Counted from the first letter of the stretch, positions 18,909 to 27,400 are shown. The stretch: DNA of 64,000 bases from Arthrobacter sp. C9C5 (GCF_013359735.1 NZ_JABFMX010000011.1:1-64000); one strand, 5' to 3'. The notes: generated by a model from the letters alone, not told the origin. A program made the numbers and translations.

Positions 18909-20366
18909 ATGTCCCTGCTCGACTCCGCCCTCTGGGAGGGCAAGATCTACCTCAACGGCTGGCGCACCGGCGGCGGCGGGACCGCTGACGCCGTCGAACC
19001 GGCCACCGGCGACACCCTGGGCAGCTACGGCATCGCCTCCGTGGCGGACGTCCGGGAGGCCGCCACGGCCGCCGCCACGGCACAAAAGGAATGGGCCGCC
19101 CGCAACCCCGAGGACCGCGCCGCCGTACTGCGCCGCGCCGGGCAGCTCTGGGAGGAGCACGCCGCGGAAATCCAGGACTGGATCGTGCGCGAATCCGGCG
19201 GCATCCCGCCCAAGGCCGGACTCGAAACGCACATCGCCGCCAACGAATGCTACGACGCCTCCGCGCTGCCCTCACTCCCGGCCGGCGACGTGCTCACCTC
19301 CAACGAAAACCGCTGGTCCTTCGCCCGACGCCGGCCGGTGGGCGTGGTCTCGGTGATCGCGCCGTTCAACTTCCCGCTGATCCTGTCCATCCGCGCCGTC
19401 GCCCCCGCCCTGGCCCTCGGCAACGCCGTGCTGCTCAAGCCGGACCCCCGCACCGCAGTCTGCGGCGGCGTGAGCGTGATGCGGATCTTCGAGGAGGCCG
19501 GACTCCCGCAGGGACTGCTCTCGTTGCTGCCCGGCGGCGCGGACATCGGCGCCGCCGTCGTCGAGGCCCCCGAAGTCCGGGTGATCGCCTTTACCGGCTC
19601 GACGGCGGCCGGCCGCAAGATCGGCGAAACGGCAGGGCGGCTGCTCAAGCGTGCCCACCTCGAGCTGGGCGGCAACAACGCGCTGATCGTGCTGCCCGGC
19701 GCCGACCTGGCCAAGGCGGCGTCCGCGGCGGCCTTCGGATCGTTCATGCACCAGGGCCAGATCTGCATGGCGGCAGGCCGGCACATAGTGCACGAGGACA
19801 TCTACGACGACTACGTCGCCGCCCTTGCCGAGAAGGCCGGGCATCTGCCGGTGGGCGATCCGAAGAGCGGCACCGTGGCCCTCGGCCCGGTGATCGACGA
19901 ACGGCAGCTGCACCGGGTGGACGGGATCGTCCAGGACGCGGTGCAGGCCGGGGCACGGCTGGCCGCAGGCGGCACCCACGACGGCCGGTTCTACCAGCCC
20001 ACCGTGCTGGTGGACTTGGCCGAAGACAGCCCGGCGTGGAAGGACGAAATCTTCGGCCCGGTGGCCCCGGTGATGAAGTTCTCCACCCTGGACGAGGCCG
20101 TGGCGCTGGCCAACGACAACGAATACGGCCTGTCCATCGGCATCCTGGGCGACGTCGGCATGGCCATGACCATCGCGGACCGGCTGGACTCCGGCAAGGT
20201 CCACATCAACGAGCAGACAGTCTCCGACGAGGCGAACTCGCCGTTCGGCGGGACGAAGAACTCCGGCAACGGCTCACGGATCGGCGGCCACCACGCCAAT
20301 ATGGAGTCCTTCACCGAGCTCCAGTGGCTCACCATGCGCCCGGACATCGCCCCGTACCCGTTCTAA
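18909..20366 (+). CDS. NAD(P)+-dependent aldehyde dehydrogenase, benzaldehyde dehydrogenase-like
   Basis: This 485-residue protein starts at ATG 18909 (AAAGGA 7 nt upstream). ALDH landmarks: VISVIAPFNFPL-type N-terminal nucleotide region (here GVVSVIAPFNFPLILS), FTGSTAAGRKIGETAG, the glutamate in LELGGNNALIV, the catalytic Cys in HQGQICMAAGR at about residue 287, and a C-terminal EIFGPVAPV. The NSPFGGTKNSGNG ending and overall pattern resemble aromatic (XylC/benzaldehyde) and vanillin-type dehydrogenases, oxidising aldehydes to acids. No aromatic-degradation partners are adjacent, so the substrate is inference. It ends before a strong bidirectional terminator. Confidence 0.88.
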   Translation: MSLLDSALWEGKIYLNGWRTGGGGTADAVEPATGDTLGSYGIASVADVREAATAAATAQKEWAARNPEDRAAVLRRAGQLWEEHAAEIQDWIVRESGGIPPKAGLETHIAANECYDASALPSLPAGDVLTSNENRWSFARRRPVGVVSVIAPFNFPLILSIRAVAPALALGNAVLLKPDPRTAVCGGVSVMRIFEEAGLPQGLLSLLPGGADIGAAVVEAPEVRVIAFTGSTAAGRKIGETAGRLLKRAHLELGGNNALIVLPGADLAKAASAAAFGSFMHQGQICMAAGRHIVHEDIYDDYVAALAEKAGHLPVGDPKSGTVALGPVIDERQLHRVDGIVQDAVQAGARLAAGGTHDGRFYQPTVLVDLAEDSPAWKDEIFGPVAPVMKFSTLDEAVALANDNEYGLSIGILGDVGMAMTIADRLDSGKVHINEQTVSDEANSPFGGTKNSGNGSRIGGHHANMESFTELQWLTMRPDIAPYPF

Positions 20367-20389
20367 GACGAGTCCGAAGAGCGGAGAAC

Positions 20390-20435
20390 GGAAAGGGAGG
20401 AACCGGCGGAGACTTCCGCCCGTTCCTCCCTTTCC
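20390..20435. terminator. Bidirectional terminator
   Basis: A 14-bp perfect stem (20390-20403 with 20422-20435) is extended by an inner GGCGGA/TCCGCC stem. The A-rich/T-rich base composition of the arms works in both directions. It lies between the convergent aldehyde dehydrogenase and SDR genes. Confidence 0.8.
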
Positions 20436-20439
20436 GCCT

Positions 20440-21276
20440 TCATTTCCTGCTCCTGAACTGTAGGCGGAGGTAGGCATCGAAAAGTCCCGAGCCCAGGAAC
20501 CGCCGGGACTGGACGATGGCTTTGGCGGCCGGGGTGACGGTGTAGCGGGCCCGGGGCCGCCGGGACGTCACGGCGTGCTCAACCGCACTGGCGACGGCGT
20601 CCGGTTCGGCAGCGAGGAACGGCGAGGCGTAGGAGGTGGCCATTTGCTCGTCCGCGGCAGCCCGCAGTGCCGCGTACGGTCCTGCCGCGTTGCCGGAGGC
20701 GGCCAAGGTCCGGGAGGCTGTGGCACCAAAGCCGGTGCGGATCAGGCCCGGGGCGATCAAGGAGGTGTGGATGCCGAAGGGCGCGGTCTCGAAGCGGAGC
20801 GCGTCAGTGATGGCCTCCACGGCGTACTTGGTGGCGTGATAGTAGCCGCCGACGGGGAACGTGACCCGGCCTCCCATCGAACCGATGTTGACAATCCGCC
20901 CGGCCCCGGCGGCCCGCATCCCCGGCAGGACCAGCTGGATCATCCGGGAAAAGCCGAAGACGTTGGTCTCGAACTGCCGCCTGACCGCATCCAGTTCGGC
21001 TTCCTCGATCGTCCCGTACTCGCCGTAACCGGCGTTGTTAATGAGGACTCCGACGCTGCCGTGCTGTTCCTCGACGGCGCGAACGGCCGCGGCCATCGAC
21101 TCTTCGTCGGTGACGTCGAGCGCCAGGATTTTGGCTCCGGCAGACCCCAGGTCGGCAATCGCCTCGGGTTTTCGCGCCGTCGCGTAGACGGTGAACCCGG
21201 GTCGGGCGAGCAGCCGTTCGGCCGTCGCACGGCCAATGCCGGAGGAGGCTCCGGTGATCAGTACTGCTGTGGTCAT
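20440..21276 (-). CDS. Short-chain dehydrogenase/reductase
   Basis: This 278-residue protein is a classical SDR: TGASSGIGRATAERL cofactor loop (residues 8-22), NNAGYGEYG, a catalytic Ser in NIGSMGGRV and YHATKYAVEA with the Tyr-x3-Lys. The arginine after the first strand (TARKPEAI) suggests NADP(H). The substrate is unknown. The ATG overlaps the stop of the TetR gene (ATGA), so the pair is translationally coupled and expressed from the leaderless TetR promoter. A likely role is detoxification or a signal-responsive reduction. Confidence 0.87.
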   Translation of the reverse strand: MTTAVLITGASSGIGRATAERLLARPGFTVYATARKPEAIADLGSAGAKILALDVTDEESMAAAVRAVEEQHGSVGVLINNAGYGEYGTIEEAELDAVRRQFETNVFGFSRMIQLVLPGMRAAGAGRIVNIGSMGGRVTFPVGGYYHATKYAVEAITDALRFETAPFGIHTSLIAPGLIRTGFGATASRTLAASGNAAGPYAALRAAADEQMATSYASPFLAAEPDAVASAVEHAVTSRRPRARYTVTPAAKAIVQSRRFLGSGLFDAYLRLQFRSRK

Positions 21277-21845
21277 GGTTGTTCCTTCATAGGGGTGAGG
21301 TTGTTGAGACCGGCGACGAAGACTTCGACGCCCCGACGCAGTCTCTCGGGCAGGGCGGCTGGATCAGAGACTCCCGCTTCCAGGCCGCGGGTGAAGGCCA
21401 GCAGGATCTCGGCCGCTTCCGGGGCGTCCGCCGCCGGGTAAGAGTCCTGAACCGTCCGCGTCAGCAGACCGAGCATTGCCTCGTCGTAACGTCCAAGCAC
21501 GTCCGAACTCAGGCGGGTGTCGACGCCAAGGAGTTCTGCCGCATGTGCCGGGCTGTCCCGCCAGATCTGCATCACCAGGCCGAGCTTGGCCGACAGGATC
21601 CCTGCCAGCCGCGCCTCGGGGAGCCCTTCCATTTCCGCCGCGCGTTCGGAGGCGGAGAGGGCACCGGCCAGCAGGCGCTCGACCAGCGCCCGGAACACGT
21701 CTTCCTTATTCCGGAAGTACTGGTACAGGGCCGCCCGGGAAATACCGGCTTCCTCCGCCAGGTCGTGCATCGTGGTCCGGCGGGCACCGTGGCGGGTGAA
21801 GCACACGTAGGCCGCGTCGATGATTTCGTCTGGACGGCTATTCAT
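21273..21845 (-). CDS. TetR family regulator, likely autoregulatory
   Basis: This 190-residue protein has an N-terminal TetR domain: IIDAAYVCFTRHGARRTTMHDLAEEAGISRAALYQYFRNKEDVFRALVE, with recognition helix SRAALYQYF. The C-terminal ligand domain is helical. ATG 21845 lies 6 nt beyond the -10 hexamer, so the message is leaderless. A near-perfect inverted repeat overlaps this -10, which points to self-repression of the TetR-SDR operon. Confidence 0.87.
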   Translation of the reverse strand: MNSRPDEIIDAAYVCFTRHGARRTTMHDLAEEAGISRAALYQYFRNKEDVFRALVERLLAGALSASERAAEMEGLPEARLAGILSAKLGLVMQIWRDSPAHAAELLGVDTRLSSDVLGRYDEAMLGLLTRTVQDSYPAADAPEAAEILLAFTRGLEAGVSDPAALPERLRRGVEVFVAGLNNLTPMKEQP

Positions 21846-21880
21846 TCCGACAATATATGCATGAAATGTCAGAATGTAAA
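21843..21880 (-). promoter_or_regulatory. Leaderless promoter with overlapping TetR operator
   Basis: On the minus strand, TTTACA (21880-21875), a 17-bp spacer and TATATT (21857-21852) make a near-consensus promoter; the ATG follows after 6 nt. An inverted repeat, CATTCCGACA at 21843-21852 and TGTCAGAATG at 21867-21876 (one mismatch), brackets the -10. A bound regulator would block RNA polymerase. Confidence 0.65.
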
Positions 21881-21949
21881 CTAGTCGACCACCGAACCTG
21901 CCGCCGCGGACGGCGCGACCGCTCCGCGGCTCCCCTCTTTAGGGAAGCC

Positions 21950-21985
21950 CCGGCTCAAAGCGAAGCACCGGCTTAAAGCGAAGCA
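21950..21985. repeat. 18-bp tandem duplication
   Basis: Two adjacent copies of CCGGCTCAAAGCGAAGCA (21950-21967 and 21968-21985, one mismatch) lie in the spacer between the TetR promoter and lpdA. The second copy ends inside the left arm of the lpdA terminator. Confidence 0.6.
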
Positions 21986-22010
21986 CCGGCGCCCTGGGGA
22001 CGCCGGTGCT
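21982..22010. terminator. Terminator of lpdA
   Basis: AGCACCGGCG at 21982-21991 pairs perfectly with CGCCGGTGCT at 22001-22010 around a 9-nt loop. It lies 34 nt past the lpdA stop (minus strand). Confidence 0.6.
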
Positions 22011-22043
22011 GGCTTTTCCTGACCGAAAGGAACTGCCGGTCAG

Positions 22044-23465
22044 CTACATGTGGACGTGCAGGCGCCTCGCGGCTTCGGAGATGGAGCCGCTGAGTGACGG
22101 GTACACGGTGAAGGTGCTGGCGACGTCGTCGACGTGCAGTTTCTGCGTCACCGCGAGGGAGATCGCGAAGATCAGCTCGGAGGCGTTCGGCCCCACCACG
22201 ACGCCGCCGATCACGGTGCCGGAACCCTTGCGGGCGAAGATCTTGATGAAGCCGTCCTTGTGGTTGCGCATCTTGGCGCGGGCGTTGCTCTTCAGCGAGA
22301 GCTTAACGACGTCGCCCTGGTACTTGCCGGAGTCGATCTCCGCCTCGGAGACGCCGACGTTGGCGATCTCCGGGGAAGTGAAGATGTTCGACGCCACCTG
22401 GTGCAGCTTGAGCGGGGTGACGCTGTCGCCAAGGAAGTGCGCGATCGCGATGCGTCCCTGCATGGCCGCGACCGAGGCGAGGGCCAGCACGCCGGTGCAG
22501 TCGCCCGCGGCGTAGATGTTCGGCGCGGTGGTGCGCGAGACGCCGTCGACCTTGATGTGGCCGCTCTCGGTCAGCGCGACGCCGGCCTCATCCAGGCCGA
22601 TCCCGGCGGTGTTCGGGATGGAGCCCACGGCCACGAGGCAGTGGCTGCCGGTGACCTTGGAGCCGTCGCCGAGGGTGACCACGACGCCGTCCTCCGTGCG
22701 CTCCACGGTCTCTGCACGGGCCCGGGACAGCACCTTCACGCCGCGGCGTTCGAAGACGCCTTCCAGCACCTCGGCCGCGTCCGTGTCCGAGCCGGGCAGC
22801 ACCCGGTCGCGGGAAGAAATCAGGGTGACCTTGGAGCCCAGGCCGTTGTAGGCGGAGGCGAATTCGGCCCCGGTGACGCCGGAACCCACCACGATCAGTT
22901 CCTCGGGCAGCTCGTCCAGGTTGTAGATCTGTGCCCAGTTCAGGATGCGTTCGCCGTCCGGCCGGGCCGTGGGCAGTTCGCGCGGGTGGGCGCCGACGGC
23001 GAGCAGGATGGCGTCGGCCTCAATCGTCTCGGTGCCCTCGGAGGTGAGGACCTCGATCGTGTGGTTGTCCAGCATTTTGCCGGAGCCGAGCAGGATGCGG
23101 ACACCCTGGCCCTCCAGGCCCTTCTGGATGTCGGCGGACTGCTGCCGGGCCAGGCCCAGCAGGCGGTCGTTGATGTGCTTGAGGTCCGCACGCATCGTCG
23201 GGCTGCAGTCGCCGCCGTCGAGGTCGAACTTGACGCCCAGCTCGCCGGCCTCCCCCACGCGGGTCATCAGGTCCGCCGTCGCGATCAGGGTCTTGGAAGG
23301 CACGACGTCGGTCAGGACCGCGGATCCACCGAGTCCGGCGCGCTCAATAATGGTGACCTGCGCTCCCAGGGAGGCTGCGACCATGGCGGCTTCGTAGCCA
23401 CCGGGCCCTCCGCCGAGAATTGCGATCCGGGGTGCGCTGAAATCGGGATGCGTAGTCACAATCAT
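22044..23465 (-). CDS. lpdA: NAD(P)H-quinone dehydrogenase, LpdA type flavoprotein
   Basis: This protein has 473 residues from ATG 23465; GTG 23459 is a possible alternative. It resembles dihydrolipoamide dehydrogenases: ILGGGPGGYEAAMVAASLGAQVTIIER, IVVGSGVTGAEFASAYNGLGSKV, YAAGDCTGVLALASVAAMQGRIA, and a C-terminal dimerisation domain. The redox-active cysteine pair of true Lpd enzymes is absent: the segment reads GLGGSAVLTDVVPSK, with Ala and Val at the Cys positions. This fits the actinobacterial LpdA group (Rv3303c type), which uses NAD(P)H to reduce quinones. It is divergent from punA with a 76-bp gap. Confidence 0.85.
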   Translation of the reverse strand: MIVTTHPDFSAPRIAILGGGPGGYEAAMVAASLGAQVTIIERAGLGGSAVLTDVVPSKTLIATADLMTRVGEAGELGVKFDLDGGDCSPTMRADLKHINDRLLGLARQQSADIQKGLEGQGVRILLGSGKMLDNHTIEVLTSEGTETIEADAILLAVGAHPRELPTARPDGERILNWAQIYNLDELPEELIVVGSGVTGAEFASAYNGLGSKVTLISSRDRVLPGSDTDAAEVLEGVFERRGVKVLSRARAETVERTEDGVVVTLGDGSKVTGSHCLVAVGSIPNTAGIGLDEAGVALTESGHIKVDGVSRTTAPNIYAAGDCTGVLALASVAAMQGRIAIAHFLGDSVTPLKLHQVASNIFTSPEIANVGVSEAEIDSGKYQGDVVKLSLKSNARAKMRNHKDGFIKIFARKGSGTVIGGVVVGPNASELIFAISLAVTQKLHVDDVASTFTVYPSLSGSISEAARRLHVHM

Positions 23466-23529
23466 CCATTGTCCATCATCCGGACCGGCGCCACCAATAA
23501 AGATGCTGTGCGGTGCGGCACGGGCACGG

Positions 23530-23541
23530 TAGCTTGTACCA
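23530..23541 (+). promoter_or_regulatory. Leaderless-type promoter of punA
   Basis: TAGCTT at 23530-23535 is followed by 6 nt and then GTG 23542. No ribosome binding site precedes the GTG. Confidence 0.45.
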
Positions 23542-24360
23542 GTGAGTAATACAGAATTCCTGAACACGGACCCCTTCGACGCCGCCCGCGCCGCCGCCGA
23601 CTACATTGCCGAAGAGACCGGCGTCGACAGCCACGACGTCGCGCTGGTGCTGGGCTCGGGCTGGGGCGACGCCGCCGAACTGATCGGCGAGACCACCGCC
23701 ACGCTCTCCGCGGACGAGGTCCCCGGCTTCTCCTCACCCTCCGTGGTGGGCCATGTGGGCACCATCCGCTCGGTCCTCACCCGGGAGGGCAAGCGCGCGC
23801 TGGTCCTGGGCGCCCGCACGCACTACTACGAGGGCAAGGGCGTCCGCGCCGTCGTGCACGGCGTGCGCACCGCGGCCGCCGCCGGCTGCAAGACGCTGGT
23901 CCTCACCAACGGCTGCGGCGGCTTGAACGAGGACTGGGCGCCGGGCACCCCCGTGCTGATCAGCGACCACATCAACCTCACCGCCACGTCCCCGCTCGAG
24001 GGCGCCACCTTCGTGGACCTCACCGACCTGTACTCCTCGAGGATCCGCGGCCTGGCCCGCGAGGTCGATCCCAGCCTGGACGAAGGCGTCTACGCACAGT
24101 TCACCGGCCCGCACTACGAGACGCCGGCAGAGGTGCAGTACGCCAAGCGGATCGGCGCGTCCCTGGTGGGCATGTCCACCGCGCTGGAGGCCATCGCCGG
24201 CCGCCACGCGGGCATGGAGGTCTTCGGCATCTCGCTGGTGACCAACCTCGCCGCCGGCATCAGCCCGGTGCCGCTGAGCCACGCCGAGGTCCTGGAGGCC
24301 GGCCAGGCCGCGGGTCCGCGCATCTCCAAGCTGCTCGCGGAGATCATCGCCAAGCTCTGA
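23542..24360 (+). CDS. punA: Purine-nucleoside phosphorylase (trimeric type)
   Basis: This 272-residue protein starts at GTG 23542. It cleaves purine (deoxy)nucleosides with phosphate to the base and (deoxy)ribose-1-phosphate. Class I motifs are present: VLGSGWGD phosphate loop, GARTHYYEGKGVRAVVHGVRT, TNGCGGLNEDWAPGTPVLISDHIN, QFTGPHYETPAEVQYAKRIGASLVGMSTALEAIAGRHAGMEVFGISLVTNLAAG. Length is normal. The sugar-phosphate mutase (25131) and deoC (33668) lie on the same strand downstream, which fits a nucleoside salvage neighbourhood. Confidence 0.92.
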   Translation: MSNTEFLNTDPFDAARAAADYIAEETGVDSHDVALVLGSGWGDAAELIGETTATLSADEVPGFSSPSVVGHVGTIRSVLTREGKRALVLGARTHYYEGKGVRAVVHGVRTAAAAGCKTLVLTNGCGGLNEDWAPGTPVLISDHINLTATSPLEGATFVDLTDLYSSRIRGLAREVDPSLDEGVYAQFTGPHYETPAEVQYAKRIGASLVGMSTALEAIAGRHAGMEVFGISLVTNLAAGISPVPLSHAEVLEAGQAAGPRISKLLAEIIAKL

Positions 24361-24401
24361 GCCGGCCCTTGCGGGCCGCGGCCCGCGCGCCGGCGCGCCC
24401 C

Positions 24402-24887
24402 TTAGCCGAGGCCCGCGGTCAGATGGCGGACGGCCTTGTCGCGGTCGCCGGGAAGCCGACGCTCCATCGAGTCGGCGATCCCGGCAATGGTCTGCCGAGC
24501 CAGCGCCTGCCGCCAGGCCAGCTCCGCCTGCCGCATGGTCTGGGAGATCAGGCAGGTCCGGACGAAGTTCTCCTGCCGGTCAGCCTCCGGCACGTCGCCG
24601 AGGATGGCTTCACAGCGGAAGGCCGGCTCCTGCCCCTCCAGGGCCAGGACCACATCCAGCACGCTGATGTTCTCCGGCCTGCGCGCGAGGTGGAAGCCGC
24701 CGCGCGGGCCCGAGACCGAGGTCAGGATCCCGGCGCGGACCAGGGCCTGGAGCTGCTTGTTCAGGTACGCCGCGGGGAGCTTGTACAAGGCCGCGAGCCT
24801 GGCGCTGTTCACGGCCTCCCCCGGCGGCGTCCAGGCCATGTTGACGCACGAATGCACGGCCCATTCCACCCCACGGCCCATTTTCAT
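24402..24887 (-). CDS. Rrf2 family transcriptional regulator
   Basis: This 161-residue protein starts at ATG 24887. The winged helix is seen in VEWAVHSCVNMAW...NSARLAALYKLPAAYLNKQLQALVRAGILTSVSGPRGGFHLARRPENISVLDVVLALEG, the classical Rrf2 layout. Cysteines occur at FRCEAI and VRTCLIS, but not in the closely spaced triplet of [2Fe-2S] Rrf2 proteins such as IscR, so a redox or small-molecule sensor is possible rather than IscR itself. It is divergent from the phosphomutase gene. Confidence 0.85.
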   Translation of the reverse strand: MKMGRGVEWAVHSCVNMAWTPPGEAVNSARLAALYKLPAAYLNKQLQALVRAGILTSVSGPRGGFHLARRPENISVLDVVLALEGQEPAFRCEAILGDVPEADRQENFVRTCLISQTMRQAELAWRQALARQTIAGIADSMERRLPGDRDKAVRHLTAGLG

Positions 24888-25130
24888 ATTCCAGACGTTA
24901 CGTGTCCGGAAAAATGGGTGTCAATGACCCGCCACTGCCTTCGCGCCGGTCTTGAGCCGATCCTTCGGAAGACCTGCGCCGAGCTGACACTTCGCGGCAG
25001 TGCCGGCCGGAAACACTGCCGTGATGTGCCCACCCGCGCGCCCTTCGCCGGCCGGGTGTGATGGAACTGTAAGCCCCGCCCGCGCTTGTCGGGGCGCGCC
25101 GGGCCCAGCTTTGACGCTAGTTTGGTACCC
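24888..25130. promoter_or_regulatory. Divergent intergenic region with leaderless-type promoter for the mutase
   Basis: This 243-bp region separates the Rrf2 gene and the sugar-phosphate mutase. TAGTTT at 25118-25123 lies 7 nt before ATG 25131, so the mutase mRNA is probably leaderless. I see no RNA gene and no strong repeat here. Confidence 0.4.
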
Positions 25131-26885
25131 ATGACGTCTTCCGATGCCGCACTGACCCGACTGTTGAGCGACGCCCGCACCTGGGCGGCCCAGGACCCGG
25201 ATCCCGCGACCGCCGCCGCCCTGACCGAGCTGGTCCGCCTCGCCGACGAGGGAGCCGCAGGAGCACGGCAGGAACTGGCGGACAGCTTCAGCGGCACACT
25301 CCAGTTCGGCACCGCGGGTCTGCGGGCGGCCCTCGGCGCCGGGCCGAACCGGATGAACCGCGTCGTGGTGCGCCGCGCCGCCGCGGGCCTCGCCGCATTC
25401 CTCGGCAGCGCTGTCGCGCAGGCCGCTCCCGGGACCCGGCCGCGCGCCGTCGTCGGCTACGACGCCCGCTACAACTCCGACATCTTCGCCGAAGAAACCG
25501 CCGCGATCTTCACCGCCGCCGGCATCGAGACGTTCCTGATGCCGGCCGCGCTGCCCACGCCGCTGCTCGCCTACGCGGTCCGCGCCCTGGACTGCGACGG
25601 CGGCGTGATGGTCACGGCAAGCCACAACCCGCCGCAGGACAACGGCTACAAGGTCTACCTTGGCCGCCACGCCGTCGAGGAGAGCGGACGCGGCGCCCAG
25701 ATCGTGGCGCCGTACGATGCGCTGATCGCCGCGGAGATCGACGCCGTCGGCGCGCTGGACTCGATTGCCCTGGCCGCCGGGGGCTGGACGGTGCTGGATC
25801 CCTCCATCGCCGCCGACTACGAGGCAGCCGTCGCCGCCCTCGCCGTGCCGGAGCGCTTCCCGGCCCGCGAGCTGAAGATCGTCCTGACGCCCATGCACGG
25901 CGTGGGCGGCGAGACGGCCGTGGCCGTACTCAAGGCCGCGGGGTTCACCGACGTCACACTGGTGGCCGAGCAGGCGGAACCGGACCCCGACTTCCCCACC
26001 GTGAACTTCCCCAACCCCGAGGAGCCCGGCGCGCTGGACCTCGCGCTGGAAACCGCGGCCCGGGTGGACGCCGACATTGTGATCGCCAATGACCCCGACG
26101 CCGACCGCGCCGCGGTTGCCGCGAAGGACCCGGACACCGGCGCCTGGCGGATGCTGCGCGGGGACGAGGTGGGCGCCCTGCTGGGGGCGCACGTCGTGGC
26201 CCGGCTGGCCGCCACCGGCGACGGGGCCGCGGGGGGAGCCGCTACCGGCGTCTTCGCCAATTCGATCGTTTCCTCCCGCCTGCTGGCCCGCATCGCCGCG
26301 GCCGCGGGCTACGCCCACGAGGAAACCCTCACCGGGTTCAAGTGGATCGCCCGTGTGCCGGGCCTGCTCTACGGCTACGAGGAGGCGCTGGGCTACTGCG
26401 TCGCGCCGTCGCTGGTCCGGGACAAGGACGGCATCTCCGCCGCCGTGCTGATCGCCGAACTCGCCGCGGCCGCGAAGGCCGAGGGCAAGACGATCTTCGA
26501 CACCCTGGACGAGCTGTACCTGGTGCACGGGTTGCACGCGAGCGACCAGCTCAGCATCCGGGTTGCGGACCTGGGCCTGCTGGACGCCATGATGAACCGG
26601 CTGCGGGTCAGCCCGCCCGACTCCTTCGGCGGCTCCGCCGTCGAGACCGTGGCAGACCTGGCCCAGGGCAGCGAACAGCTCCCGCCCACCGACGGACTGC
26701 TCTACCTGACGAAGGACCGCAGCCGCGTCATCATCCGCCCCAGCGGCACCGAACCCAAGCTTAAGTGCTACCTCGAGGTGATCCGCAGCGTCGGATCCGC
26801 CGCCGAACTGCCGCAGGCGCGGCTCGAAGCCCGTGCGGCCCTGGACGGCGTCCTGGCCGACGTGCGCGAGGCGCTGGGGCTCTAG
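25131..26885 (+). CDS. Phosphohexomutase-family enzyme (phosphoglucomutase/phosphomannomutase/phosphopentomutase type)
   Basis: This 584-residue protein uses ATG 25131; the longer reading adds only spacer. All four alpha-D-phosphohexomutase landmarks are seen: the phosphoserine loop GGVMVTASHNPPQDNGYK at about residues 156-173, the metal loop NDPDADR at about 318-324, the sugar-binding GFKWIARVPGLLYGYEEALGYCV, and the phosphate-binding RPSGTEPKLK near 540. It interconverts 1- and 6- (or 5-) sugar phosphates. In this position, near punA and deoC, it may convert ribose-1-phosphate to ribose-5-phosphate; this is inferred from context. Its stop overlaps the end of convergent nirD by 4 nt. Confidence 0.88.
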   Translation: MTSSDAALTRLLSDARTWAAQDPDPATAAALTELVRLADEGAAGARQELADSFSGTLQFGTAGLRAALGAGPNRMNRVVVRRAAAGLAAFLGSAVAQAAPGTRPRAVVGYDARYNSDIFAEETAAIFTAAGIETFLMPAALPTPLLAYAVRALDCDGGVMVTASHNPPQDNGYKVYLGRHAVEESGRGAQIVAPYDALIAAEIDAVGALDSIALAAGGWTVLDPSIAADYEAAVAALAVPERFPARELKIVLTPMHGVGGETAVAVLKAAGFTDVTLVAEQAEPDPDFPTVNFPNPEEPGALDLALETAARVDADIVIANDPDADRAAVAAKDPDTGAWRMLRGDEVGALLGAHVVARLAATGDGAAGGAATGVFANSIVSSRLLARIAAAAGYAHEETLTGFKWIARVPGLLYGYEEALGYCVAPSLVRDKDGISAAVLIAELAAAAKAEGKTIFDTLDELYLVHGLHASDQLSIRVADLGLLDAMMNRLRVSPPDSFGGSAVETVADLAQGSEQLPPTDGLLYLTKDRSRVIIRPSGTEPKLKCYLEVIRSVGSAAELPQARLEARAALDGVLADVREALGL

Positions 26886-27259
26886 AGCTCCACCTCGACG
26901 AAGCCGTCCATCACCCGGACGGCGTAGGTGCCCAGGCGCAGCCCGGGGGTGCCGAGGCACTCCCCTGTTCCGAGGTCGTAGACCTCCTTGTGCAGCGGCG
27001 AAGCCAGCGTCGGGCGGACACCGCGGGAACCGGTGATGCCGCGGGCCATGACATGGGCGCCGGTGGCAGGATCGGCGTGCTCGACGGCGAAAACCTCACC
27101 GGCCGCGGTACGGATCAAGGCCACCTGGTGGCCGGCGATCAGCGCGGCCTCGCCCCAGCCGGGCTCCAGGTCTTCCACGGCGCACACCCGGTGCCAGCCG
27201 GTTTCGCTGGCGGTTCGCTCCACAAAGCTGCGGGCTGCGCTTTCCAGTACGGCAGTCAT
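26882..27259 (-). CDS. nirD: Nitrite reductase small subunit
   Basis: This 125-residue protein starts at ATG 27259 with GAGGGG 6 nt upstream; TTG 27274 is a less likely start. It shows the NirD/Rieske-like fold: WHRVCAVEDLEPGWGEAALIAGHQVALIRTAAGEVFAVEHADPATGAHVMARGITGSRGVRPTLASPLHKEVYDLGTGECLG. As is typical for NirD, the cluster-binding Cys/His pairs of true Rieske proteins are missing. It supports NirB in reducing nitrite to ammonium with NAD(P)H. Unusually it is divergent from nirB, 296 bp apart, with its own phased promoter array. Confidence 0.92.
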   Translation of the reverse strand: MTAVLESAARSFVERTASETGWHRVCAVEDLEPGWGEAALIAGHQVALIRTAAGEVFAVEHADPATGAHVMARGITGSRGVRPTLASPLHKEVYDLGTGECLGTPGLRLGTYAVRVMDGFVEVEL

Positions 27260-27270
27260 GTCGGCCCCTC

Positions 27271-27300
27271 TCAAAGATTCCCGGCCACAACTGCGGCCAC
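27271..27300 (-). CDS. Possible leaderless 9-codon upstream ORF of nirD
   Basis: The -10 TAGCGT (27312-27307) is followed by GGAGCC and a GTG at 27300, the same 6-nt gap as in leaderless genes here. The frame reads nine codons (MAAVVAGNL) and stops at 27271, 11 nt before the nirD ATG. If translated it could couple or tune nirD initiation. Chance occurrence is possible. Confidence 0.25.
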   Translation of the reverse strand: MAAVVAGNL

Positions 27301-27306
27301 GGCTCC

Positions 27307-27360
27307 ACGCTAGGACCGCGGTGTTTCAACGGCGTGCTGCCAATGTGTCCGGCCGGTAAA
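27307..27360 (-). promoter_or_regulatory. 11-bp-phased activator array and -10 of nirD
   Basis: On the minus strand: TTTAC (27360-27356), GACAC (27349-27345), AGCAC (27338-27334), GAAAC (27327-27323), each separated by 6 nt, then 10 nt and TAGCGT (27312-27307). All four boxes end in AC. The layout is identical to that of narK and nirB. Confidence 0.6.
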
Positions 27361-27400
27361 AGAGACCTCACGCGGCCCGAAACGCATCCGTGATGCAGAA

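Noticed and set aside
21950..22010. Tandem 18-bp repeat as the start of a CRISPR array
   Set aside because: There are only two copies with no spacers, and the second merges with a terminator stem.
24361..24401. GC-rich palindrome between punA and the Rrf2 gene as an RNA gene
   Set aside because: It is a short GC-only palindrome (GGGCCGCGGCCC) expected by chance in such DNA; at most it ends transcription.
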